Source: Linum tenue (Eukaryota; Streptophyta; Magnoliopsida; Malpighiales; Linaceae). Taken from it: DNA of 64,000 nucleotides. The position numbers and the translations under genes were made by a program. Position 1 is the first letter of the stretch; each line of letters opens with the position of its first letter. Positions 24,922 through 37,478 of the stretch are shown one piece after another. The DNA lies in assembly GCA_946122785.1 (NCBI GenBank), contig CAMGYJ010000008.1, positions 12,797,475 through 12,861,474 on the forward strand. Reading direction: 5' to 3'. Under the pieces are notes generated by a model, which did not search any database, was not told the origin of the DNA, and worked only from the letters and a program-made list of their open reading frames with translations.

Positions 24922-26529
24922 ATGCTGGATGTGTGGTCCTGGATATCCGACCTTCCTTCCTCCGGTGAATGGGGCGCTACTGATGATAACTCGGAGGAGT
25001 CGGCAGCACTACTCGTCTTCCAACTTGCTACTTCAACATGCGACCCAACTCGTACTCTCCAGCTCCAAGCCCGACGAACGCCTTCTTCTTCTTCTCCGGC
25101 AAACCCGGACGCTTTTTTTATTACTTTATCCGTATGCTTACGTGGCGCCACTCCCTCCACGCTCTGGGCCTCCGACGCCTACCTACTCAACTCCAGTGGT
25201 CCGACCACAAACACCACTTTCCTGCTGCCCCTCCTCCTCCACCTCCTCCACGAAATCCTCACCCGGGCACCCACCACCGCGGCCTACAGTAGCTCCGGCC
25301 GGTTCCAGAAGCTTCGTCCCGAACCGGTGTCCTGGATCTTGGACACCCACTCCCCAGAGTCCTTCTCCAGCTTCTTCAACCTCGTCTTGCTCACCCGCCT
25401 TTTCTGGGCGTGTGCCTGCGACGCGCCCTCCGAAGTCGGCTCCTTCTACCTCGACTCCCTCCTCTCTCCCAACATCGACTCCCTGCTCACCGCGTCCAAG
25501 CCGGTCCTCGCCAAGTTCTTGGTCGCCGTCGGAGCGGACGCGGAGCTTTGCTTCGTCCGCACCCTGGGGTACATGGTAGCGAAATGGCTCATCTCCAGAG
25601 AGGTGGCGGCCGCCGGCGCAGGTTTGCGGGCGCTGGTCCCGCCACTCCTTCCAGCTGGGTTCAGCTACGCCGTGGAGGCTCACGGGTACTGGGCTCTCAA
25701 GGGCTACGCGCCCATCCCGGCCATGCGCCTTTCCGGAGCGCCAATAAAGCCGTTTCTACTCGAGCCGAACGACCTGTCGCTGTTGAAGTATGCTCTGGCG
25801 CATCAGCAGTTGGAAGCCGTTATTCAGTTGCAGTACTCCGTTGCGTTCCACGACGCGTACGTCCAAGTCAGCGTCCGAGTGGACAACCTCCGCTTCCACG
25901 TGGCGAAGCTCAGGTTCAGCAGCGATGACGGTGGGGAATCGGAATCAGAATATTCGGAGGAGAGGCACTTCGTGTCGAGGGTTCGTGCCTGGGTTGGGCC
26001 GGAGATTGGAGCTACGTACGTGACGGGCTTGAGCGCGGGCCGCTCGACGCACAACGGCGAGAGCGAAACGACGGAGCTACTACACGTTGGCAAGGGTGGC
26101 CCCGGAAATTTCGGGATGTTGTTGGCCAGGGAGGCTACGAGAACGAGAACGAGGGTGAAGGACTGGAGGTGGGACCAAGACGTGGAAGGGAACGCTGTCG
26201 TCTTCGATGCTGTCCTATACGATACGACTACAGGCCAGGAGTATTGTAGGGACGGTGGAGGCCGAGACGGGCCCAGAAGAATGAGGAGCAGTACTGGGCC
26301 CAACAGGCCCTTCACGAAGGCGAGAGGGCTGATATTTGCCGGGGAGGAGTACGGGGATGAGGTTACGTGGAGGTTGGGGAAGGAGATGGAAGGGAGCGTG
26401 TTGAAATGGAGAATTGGAGGGGAAGTTTGGGTGACCTATTTTCCCAATCAAGTCGATACTTCCTTCTGTGAGACCAGGTCGGTGGAGTGGTGTGATGAGG
26501 TTGATTTGCCTTTGATTCCTGGAAAGTAG
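24922..26529 (+). CDS. Intronless conserved plant protein of unknown function, 535 aa
   Basis: A single uninterrupted frame from the ATG at 24922. An upstream in-frame TTG at 24880 is rejected because it is not an ATG and precedes a run of A. The start is MLDVWSWISDLPSSGEW. Recognisable conserved-looking stretches are PVSWILDTHSPESFSSFFNL, DAPSEVGSFYLDSLL, LRFHVAKLRF with RVRAWVGPEIGATYV, MKDWRWDQD-like VKDWRWDQDVEGNAVVFDA, and a C-terminal ETRSVEWCDEVDLPLIP. I remember close full-length relatives across flowering plants annotated only as uncharacterised. No signal peptide, catalytic motif or known domain can be assigned. GC content is well above the surrounding DNA, as expected for a real intronless gene. 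Cys residues and many Trp residues are clustered in the C-terminal half. Existence of the gene is certain; function is unknown. Confidence 0.9.
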   Translation: MLDVWSWISDLPSSGEWGATDDNSEESAALLVFQLATSTCDPTRTLQLQARRTPSSSSPANPDAFFITLSVCLRGATPSTLWASDAYLLNSSGPTTNTTFLLPLLLHLLHEILTRAPTTAAYSSSGRFQKLRPEPVSWILDTHSPESFSSFFNLVLLTRLFWACACDAPSEVGSFYLDSLLSPNIDSLLTASKPVLAKFLVAVGADAELCFVRTLGYMVAKWLISREVAAAGAGLRALVPPLLPAGFSYAVEAHGYWALKGYAPIPAMRLSGAPIKPFLLEPNDLSLLKYALAHQQLEAVIQLQYSVAFHDAYVQVSVRVDNLRFHVAKLRFSSDDGGESESEYSEERHFVSRVRAWVGPEIGATYVTGLSAGRSTHNGESETTELLHVGKGGPGNFGMLLAREATRTRTRVKDWRWDQDVEGNAVVFDAVLYDTTTGQEYCRDGGGRDGPRRMRSSTGPNRPFTKARGLIFAGEEYGDEVTWRLGKEMEGSVLKWRIGGEVWVTYFPNQVDTSFCETRSVEWCDEVDLPLIPGK

Positions 26530-27743
26530 GGTGCCGGCACGGTAGAATAATAAACTGAATTAAATATTATTAATGATGATATATTATATTTATACATTAG
26601 AATTGACCCGTTCGCTATGCTTCGTCGGAGTTGAAAACTGAATATGAAGTCCCAATTTCAAAAGACTATGCAAGTAACCCTTGTGTTTTGTAAAAGAAAA
26701 GAGGAATAACATCCTGTATGTGGATGGTGACGATCTATGACACATGGGAGCTTGAAAGTATGATCGTGTTTGTGAGTCCCTGCTCTTACTGTGCTCTCCT
26801 TGGACACTGCCACATAAAGTAGCTAGTATTCACAGGTTATAGATGCATCTTATATTTTTTAGCAGTTCTATGAAGTAAAAAATTTCATTGTCTGGCTAAC
26901 TTTTTATTGTTGTATTTGGATTAAATTCAGGCTGGATTTCGGCCCATGTAAAATTGGGAATTTCAAATACCAAAAAAAGGATTGATTTAGAAATGAACGA
27001 CGAAGGTCGCTGAAAGAAGCCCAACCTCAACTTCTTCGCTACTTGCTTCCTTTCCCAATTGAAACTCACATCCCCAACCGAACTCTCGCATCAGCGTAGC
27101 CTCCATATATATAGTTTGGCTTTATAATTCCAATTTCAAGATTGTTTTTGGTTTGCGATTTTATAGGGCTTTCTTAAATCTGAAAAACTAAACTATGATT
27201 GAAACCATACCGAGTCAGGCTCAATTAAATGTGATGTCAATTCGGTTATGTTCCTTATCTTTCCTTTTGATTCGATCCTGTAACAATTTGGGCCGATTGT
27301 GGATCTAAATGGATCGTCCCCATCTTTGATAAAGAACACAAGATGGCAAATCATGGAGAGGTTTCTCTAATTGGTTGGAATGACATAAGAAAGCAAAGGG
27401 AAAAAAAGCTTCTAGATCATGAGTAACCTGCCGGCTACCTTAGTTGCCAAGTAAAGCTTGTAATGATGGTACCAACTCTTGAACAAACAAGATTATGCTT
27501 CAAGGGAAATACTACGTTTGCTATAGTTTCCCACTGTGATTAACACTTAATCCTGTGCATCCACTTCATTATCATAGCTCAAATTGACCATACTGTCCAC
27601 CCTAAAACAAGTCATATGAACCTGACTCCAAAGGACAATCAAGTCATTTTACATGATGCTTGTGAAGCTAACTAGCTCATGTTTTCTCAATTCCACACAG
27701 GCAGAGTCAATCATCCTACTGTCACAACCCTGAATTTGGTTTC
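26530..27743. other. Intergenic stretch with dispersed repeat copy B
   Basis: No gene seen. Holds the second copy of the dispersed repeat at 27109-27286 and the upstream region of the phytocyanin gene. Confidence 0.5.
27109..27286. repeat. Dispersed direct repeat, copy B
   Basis: Aligns with 23329-23510 in the same orientation. Both copies lie upstream of a gene, 3.8 kb apart. Confidence 0.65.
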
Positions 27744-27750
27744 TATATAA
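27744..27750 (+). promoter_or_regulatory. TATA box of the phytocyanin gene
   Basis: TATATAA, 69 bp upstream of the ATG at 27813. Confidence 0.6.
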
Positions 27751-27812
27751 GGTCTCCATATGAGAAGCTGAATGCTCAAGAGCTAGGAGACCAGCAAAAG
27801 GCATTATTAACA

Positions 27813-28451
27813 ATGGAGAACTACAGAACAATCTTCTTCACGGTGTTGTCTTTGGTCTGCTTTGTTGGGAAGCAAGCTTCAGCAGCTCAACATGCTGTCG
27901 GAGGAAGCCAAGGGTGGGATGAATCCACAGATTTCAGCTCATGGGCCTCAGCCCAGAAGTTCAAAGTTGGTGACCAACTTGGTATGTGTTTCATTTCCCT
28001 ATCACTTAATTGTTTCCCCTCGTTCTGCACCTACTTTCAGGTTTCAACTCAAACTTAGACCAGATATAATGTACAATGCGAAATGTGTGGGTTTGCAGTG
28101 TTCAAGTACAGCTCAGGGCTGCACAGCGTGGTGGAGCTGGGGAGCGAGTCGGCCTACAAGAGCTGCGACCTTGGCTCTTCATTGGACTCCATGAGCACGG
28201 GCAATGATGTGGTGAAGCTGGGAAAACCCGGGACCCGGTTTTTCGCTTGCGGGACAGCAGGGCATTGTGGTCAAGGGATGAAGGTGAAGATCACGGTCGA
28301 GTCTGGCAGTGCAGCGTCCACTCCGGCTTCACCTTCAACTTCGTCTTCATCATCGTCCTCGTCTTCTGATGCTGTTCATTCTGTCGTTGGGTCCATTGTT
28401 TTGCTTGTGGGAGTGTTGAGCTTGAGCTTGTTGATGCCTCAATTGGTTTGA
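27813..28451 (+). CDS. Phytocyanin (uclacyanin-type blue copper protein, GPI-anchor signal), 2 exons
   Basis: Exons 27813-27981 and 28099-28451 join in phase to give 173 residues. Residues 1-24 are a signal peptide (cleavage after ASA). The plastocyanin-like domain follows, with copper ligands His65 (GLHSV), Cys107 and His112 (ACGTAGHC) and an axial Met117. Met rather than Gln at this place is typical of uclacyanin/plantacyanin types, as opposed to stellacyanins. Cys79 and Cys113 should form the conserved disulphide. A Ser/Pro/Thr-rich linker and a hydrophobic C-terminal segment (VVGSIVLLVGVLSLSLL) fit an arabinogalactan-like region and GPI-anchor signal, so the mature protein should sit on the outer face of the plasma membrane. 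The intron falls in the place typical of phytocyanin genes. Role in electron transfer is inferred; partners unknown. Confidence 0.92.
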
Positions 28452-29400
28452 GAATTGAAAAGTATATTTCGTACTATGTTCTTTTTATGGGGGAGAATTA
28501 AATTGTAGTTAGTAGCTGAGGAAATGTGGCTATGGTATATTTTGGGTTTGTTTCGTTTTTAATTCTACATTTTTTAAAGGACGGTTTTATATTAATTTTG
28601 CTTTTTAATAAACTGAGAGCAGATTATATTATGGAATATACCAATTTTATATAAATTTCATAATATTTCGATACGAATGATAATTCACAGTGGTTCTAAA
28701 CTCGAACTGTTGAAATAAATATTGTTATGAATCTTATATATGTGTTAGAATTGTGCATCGATTTAGTTCGTAATAACCTGATCAAATCAAAACTTGAATA
28801 CGATCAACTATAATGAAGTCTGGTTCTCAATTCTATGAACATTTTAAATATTAGAAAGAAACATAGGGCCAAACCTATACTAGGAGCACGAATGCACAAT
28901 ACCTTGCGCTTAAAATCAATCATCAGTATTGACATCTCGAGGATTCTAACACGGGATCTTTTGACCAAAAAATCTAATACAATATTATGAATAAATTGAT
29001 TCTAATAATTCGAATTATTGAAAGAGAACCAAATTAAATATGTATTTCAACCTCGAGAAATGCAAGATTCTATGTTTGAACCCTAATAAGTTATTAGATA
29101 TAAGGTAGAAAACATGAAAAGACAGTCCAACTGTTTAACAGTGTTTTGGCATTGCTTACCTAATTACTAATCCGACTTAATTAAGCTCTAAGGATGAGAT
29201 AAAATAAAGGCACATGTAAAGCACGTGACCTAGGTTAGTCAGATCGCGTGGGCTTTTCATGAATTAAAACACCCAAAACCACAGCAGGCCCGGGCCCACT
29301 AAGGAGCATATTCCTTTGTCCGTCTATTCGATCTCTTCCGCAATCAATTTTCCCCATGAGTTGCCAGTCAGATTCCGGTCTCCGTTGGACTCACCAATTC
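28452..29400. other. Intergenic stretch, probable former promoter/5' leader of the uridine kinase-like gene at its right end
   Basis: AT-rich with no gene. The last ~100 bp (29310-29400) are CT-rich and leader-like. They may be the original 5' leader of the gene at 31753, now separated by the LINE insertion. Confidence 0.4.
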
Positions 29401-31698
29401 TTTCCTTCTTTTTTTTTTTTTTTGGTAGAAGGTCGACGACTAGCGTCTAAATCGTATTAATAATCAGACGATCATGGGGAATTCCCATGATGTCGTGCAA
29501 AAGCCAATGTTCAAGTTCAGGGTCGTACACATTGAAAAGATGTGTACCAAAATCAACAAGATGGCCCTTAGCTGCAAGAAAATCAGCAGCAAAATTTGCC
29601 TCTCTATACACATGGGAGACCCTAACATCCCAATCCAAACTAAGCAAGTAATTAAACTCCTTAGCAATGATGCCGTGGCGATGATCATCTTCTGCATTGT
29701 TCATAATGATGCCAACTGCAGTAGTAGAGTCCAAGTTGAGGTGAACTCTTCTGTAGCCTTTATCCCACGCAAGTCTGAGTCCCGTCACTGCTCCTTTGAG
29801 TTCTGCACTCGTAATGGAGCATTTTCCAAGGTTGCACACAAAGGCCATCTTACATCTCCCTAGGTGATCCCTTAACAGTCCACCTGCAGCAGCAGTCCCT
29901 GATTGTGGCAAGACTGAACCATCAGTCTGGATTTGAATCCACCCTTCAGGCGGTGGTTCCCAAGCAATCTGACATTGTTGGGCATTTCTTTCAGCAGTGT
30001 TGGTGACACTTTGCATCCATTTTTGAGCGTTCTTAATGATGTTGAACCACGCTTTGATACGACAGTACAATCCTTGCTCCTGGAATTGCTTTCCGTCCAT
30101 CACCTCTTCATTGCGTTGTTTCCAGAGATTCCAGCAGATAACCCCAAACTCCAATCCTTTCTCCTCGTTGCTGATGTTGTCCAGAAGCCATTGGTGGAAG
30201 GGAGAGTTCAGATTCCCGATTGTGAGCTTGTCTCTGAATTTTCCCCAGGTAGCTTTAGCTTTTTCACAGCTTCTCAAGATGTGTTCCGTTGTTTCTTCTT
30301 TTTCCCTGCAAAGGTTGCAGTTAGCATTGTTTGAGATGCCTCTTCTAACTCTTTCTCTGTTGGTGAACAGCCTATCATGGAGGACCAGCCAAAAGAAGTG
30401 CTTTATTCTGTTTGGCCCTCCCCACTTCCAAAGCTTTTTCCACTGTTGCATCTCTTCTTCTTCCTCAAGGCTGGCAGCAAGAGCATAGGCAGACTTCATT
30501 CGGAACCGTCCATCGCGTTCAAGCCCCCATGACATTTTATCCTCTCCGAGCTCAGGTTTGGGCGGTTCTGCACCTGCAATCAGAGATAGCAGCTCATCAG
30601 GAAGGAGGGTTCTCAGTCTCTCCCAGTTCCACTCACCTGTTTGGTTGACCCAATTAGAGACTGGTGAATCTCTTTCCTCGACAGTGATTTCCTGCAGCAG
30701 GTAGTCCTCCAGAATGACCCCACAATCAAGCCAAGGATGCTTCCAAAAACTGGTTGTCTCTCCATTGCGGATGCTCCAACAGGAAGCTTCCTTCATGAGG
30801 GGCATTGCCTGAACGATGGCTTTCCACAGGCTAGAATGGTTAGTTTTTTTCATTGAAGTAATTTCCCCATTCTTATGCTTATAGTATTTCCCTTGGAGCA
30901 CTCTAACCCAAAGATCATTCTCATTGTTAACAATATTCCAAGCAAGTTTGATCATATAGGCTTTGTTCATGCTGCGAGCAGATCTGAGCCCTAATCCACC
31001 CAGTTTCTTAGGTTTACAGATTTGCTCCCATGACACCAGGTGGGCTTTTCTCTTTCCCTCTTGAGATCCCCAAACAAACCCACGGATTTTCTTGTCAATA
31101 ACATCACACACAGTCAAGGGGATAGGGGTAGTCTGCATAGCAAAAGTGGGAATGGCATTCAAAACAGATGTTGCAAGGGTAACTCTGCCAGCAAGGGACA
31201 GAGTTCTAGCTTTCCAGGCTGTTAGACTTCTATCCATTCTATCGAGAATATACTTGTAAGTGTCCCTAGTGATCCTCCCATGTATGACAGGGACACCAAG
31301 ATACCTACCAAGATCATTAGTTTCTTGTATCCCAAGCTTAGCACTAATGGACTGCCTAGTACTGGTTCTAACATTTTTAGAAAAGAAAACACGAGATTTT
31401 TCTTTGCTAACAAGTTCACCAGAAGCTAAACAAAAAGAACCAAGACAGTTAAGGACAACATCAGCTTGGTTAGGGCAGGCATGGGAGAAAAGCACCAGAT
31501 CATCAGCAAAAAACAGGTGGGTTAAAGCAGGACCATTTGGGGATAAAGTGACAGGTTTCCAATTCCCTTCCCTAGACTCTTTCAGGATGCAATGGCTAAG
31601 GCGTTCAATGCATAATGTAAAGAGGTAGGGTGAGAGAGGGCATCCCTGTCTTAATCCTCTTGATGGTTTGAAGCTTTCTGTTTCCCCACCATTCCAAT
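29401..31698 (-). mobile_element. 5'-truncated LINE retrotransposon, antisense to the adjacent gene
   Basis: On the minus strand the element reads from the middle of its reverse transcriptase to a 3' poly(A) (seen as 15 T at 29409-29423). Its 5' end is cut, the usual result of incomplete reverse transcription. CCAATTC at 29394-29400 and 31699-31705 could be a 7-bp target-site duplication; this is short, so tentative. The insertion ends about 54 bp upstream of the start codon of the uridine kinase-like gene. Confidence 0.9.
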
Positions 31699-31702
31699 CC
31701 AA
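29447..31702 (-). pseudogene. LINE ORF2 C-terminal part: reverse transcriptase, zinc-binding and RNase H domains
   Basis: An unbroken 751-codon frame without a true start (first listed residue is TTG). Domains in order: reverse transcriptase from about residue 15 (GLRQGCPLSPYLF), catalytic FADD at 65-68, the zf-RVT-type region with C462, C465, H473 and C479, then a plant-LINE RNase H domain at about 585-715 with candidate acidic residues D594 (TDGS), E634 (SAELKG), D658 (LDST) and D707 (AADFLA). The endonuclease and N-terminal reverse transcriptase are absent. The lack of internal stops or frameshifts argues for a fairly recent insertion. It cannot move by itself. Confidence 0.92.
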
Positions 31703-31752
31703 TTCCCCGATCGCCGGAGCTCATTCAGCTGGACGACGTTCGCCGGAAAAAC

Positions 31753-35413
<3,661 letters not shown>

Positions 35414-35738
35414 ACGACTTACCAATCAACCGCCTGGTTTCTGCCTCCGCTACTATGCCTTCATGTAAGAGTAGAAAATGATTGTTCTCTCTCTCGCTCT
35501 CGCTCTCAGTCAGTAGTACTCAATATTGGGCAGTTGCTTCCGTTGTTACGTAGGCTGGAACCTGTTGTGCAAGATACATAGAACCTACAATTGGCAGATC
35601 ACACATTTGCCCAGTGGTAGGAATTACCAACTAATCCAAACCATTATAAAACCGACAAAATAGTCCAAAGACAGCATCCATGTGTTTCTAACCGAAACTA
35701 ACAACATAAAACTAGTGTACGTACAATATGATTTCATT
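35414..35738. other. Convergent 3' regions
   Basis: The uridine kinase-like gene and the minus-strand F-box gene end facing each other, 325 bp apart. A CT-rich run (about 35488-35508) lies between. Nothing else seen. Confidence 0.6.
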
Positions 35739-36893
35739 TCATCCGAACAACGGCACCTCCATTGGAACGTAGGTTGCAAGCTGCTGCACACGATACTGAG
35801 AAGCTCCAATCGGCAGGCCATACATTTCCCCCGTGGTAGGATCCAAGACATGCAGTTCCGCCGGAGCATGACCACCCCAAATAATCACTTCCCCTTCTCT
35901 CGACAGTCCTATGGGCCTCATTAGCATTATTGAACTCCATGAAGTAGTAGTGGGAATGCTAAACAACTTGGACCAAGATTCTCCAACATTATTCAACAGT
36001 ACCCATATGTCAAGGGAATTGGAGTAGCCATGCACGTGGAACTGGAAGATGGCAAGCGTCTCTTCCTTCAACATGAAAACGACGGGCTGGTCAGCAATTT
36101 TAGGAAGCCGATGCTGATCATCATCACAGCAGCGAGGCGTGGCTAGGGTTTTCACCTCCAGCGCCTCGCGGGCCATGTCAAACGAAACCACTATAAGATG
36201 CGTTGTCCTCCATCCTGCCCAGAAACACTTGCCCTTTCTCCCACCCAGCCTCACCGCAGGACAGTACTGCGGGATCTCCTCCTGCGAATTAGCCGATAGA
36301 GCTAGCGGCAAACTGTCGCCAACACCACGATCATGCTCAACTTTCCTCCACGAACCTCCTGTCACGCTACTCCACACATGGATCGAGGACGTTCTGTTCC
36401 CCACGTGGCCAGAGAGCTTACGAACCCTAACCACTTTGTACTCGCCGGTCGCCCGGTCGAACCCGAAACCGAACGCTATCCAATACGTGTTGTACTGAGG
36501 GAAGGGGAACTCGTCATCGTTTACTTTGGGCAGCAGTTGCATCTCCGATGTGGCTGGATCGAACAGACCGATACGGTTCCTGTGGAAGCCCGTGTAGAGT
36601 TTGATTCTTGAAGAATCGCGAGATAGGGAACAATAACGAAGATTACTATCCCTCGAAACTATTGGGATCCGAGACATGATGTCATCGGGGACGTGACGGC
36701 GGTAGTCGTTGTGGATGAAGAAGAGGTGTCGGTAGATGAAGTTAGGGTTTGAGAGGAGACGGTACCATGACTTGCAGACGCACAGGAAGCGGCGGAGGCA
36801 GGGTGACGGAAGTCTGACCAGGATTCCGTCCATCAGGTCCTCCGGGAAGTGATCGTGATCACGACTCGCTGTTGCGCGTTTAAGCTCCGTCAT
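35739..36893 (-). CDS. F-box protein with F-box-associated (kelch/FBA-type) C-terminal region, 384 aa
   Basis: A single intronless frame on the minus strand starting at a genuine ATG (36893-36891). The F-box is at about residues 14-56 (FPEDLMDGILVRLPSPCLRRFLCVCKSW in part), the segment expected to bind SKP1. The rest shows the F-box-associated pattern: IGLFDPATSEMQLLP, YWIAFGFGFDRATGEYKVVRV, an IHVWSSVTGGSW block and a later DIWVLLNNVGESWSKLFSI. Such proteins choose substrates for SCF ubiquitin ligases; the substrate is unknown. Length and motif order are normal for this large plant family. No intron signals needed. Confidence 0.9.
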   Translation of the reverse strand: MTELKRATASRDHDHFPEDLMDGILVRLPSPCLRRFLCVCKSWYRLLSNPNFIYRHLFFIHNDYRRHVPDDIMSRIPIVSRDSNLRYCSLSRDSSRIKLYTGFHRNRIGLFDPATSEMQLLPKVNDDEFPFPQYNTYWIAFGFGFDRATGEYKVVRVRKLSGHVGNRTSSIHVWSSVTGGSWRKVEHDRGVGDSLPLALSANSQEEIPQYCPAVRLGGRKGKCFWAGWRTTHLIVVSFDMAREALEVKTLATPRCCDDDQHRLPKIADQPVVFMLKEETLAIFQFHVHGYSNSLDIWVLLNNVGESWSKLFSIPTTTSWSSIMLMRPIGLSREGEVIIWGGHAPAELHVLDPTTGEMYGLPIGASQYRVQQLATYVPMEVPLFG

Positions 36894-37478
36894 CGTACGT
36901 GGTGATCGATCGATTCGGCGCCTCGATCGCTGGAGAAACTAAACCCTAGCTTAGCTATAGATTTAATTTTAGTTGGGTTTTTCTTCTTCCGCTGAAACCC
37001 TAGCTAGCTAACCCACACCCTGAGATTTTATATCTAAGGTTATAATAATTAATGAGTATGTTATCACCTAGAAAAAATCATTATAGCTAGAGTGGTGGGA
37101 TGAGGGCTATCAGCACTTCAAATTAAATCCTGAATTCAACACTTTCAGTGATCTAAAAATAAAGGATTTGTAGCTATAGATATAATTAGTAGTTGGAAAC
37201 TAAACTAGATTAGCAGTTAAAACATCAGCATTATTGAACCTGAATGATTAGTTCTTAATTAATCTTTATTGTCGTCGAAGTAGCTTCTGACTTAGTTAAG
37301 GTGATGACTAGAGGAGGGACCCAGCTGCCTGCCCACTTGAAGCAATTATTATGACCACAATAATTAAGTTCGTTTATAAAAAATATATATTAATTAAGTT
37401 GACATTAGATTTATTATCATCAAAGAAGTGCAAATTAAACCCCCAAAAAAGAATTATTCAAAGGACGTACGCTATATA
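36894..37478. promoter_or_regulatory. F-box upstream region and displaced upstream region of dioxygenase copy 1
   Basis: From about 37190 to 37478 the sequence aligns with the DNA just upstream of dioxygenase copy 3 (46216-46590): shared blocks include GTTGGAAACTAA, ATGATTAGTTCTTAATTAAT, TAGCTTCTGACTTA and TTCAAAGGACGTACGCTAT. It is therefore the promoter of copy 1, now separated from the gene by the Helitron that follows. The first ~300 bp belong to the divergent F-box gene. Confidence 0.8.

Noticed and set aside
24827..26451. Several long frames overlapping the 535-aa gene on both strands
   Set aside because: GC-rich shadows: Pro/Ser/Arg-rich, low complexity, no domains.
29474..31628. Plus-strand frames within the LINE
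   Set aside because: Antisense shadows of the unbroken LINE frame.
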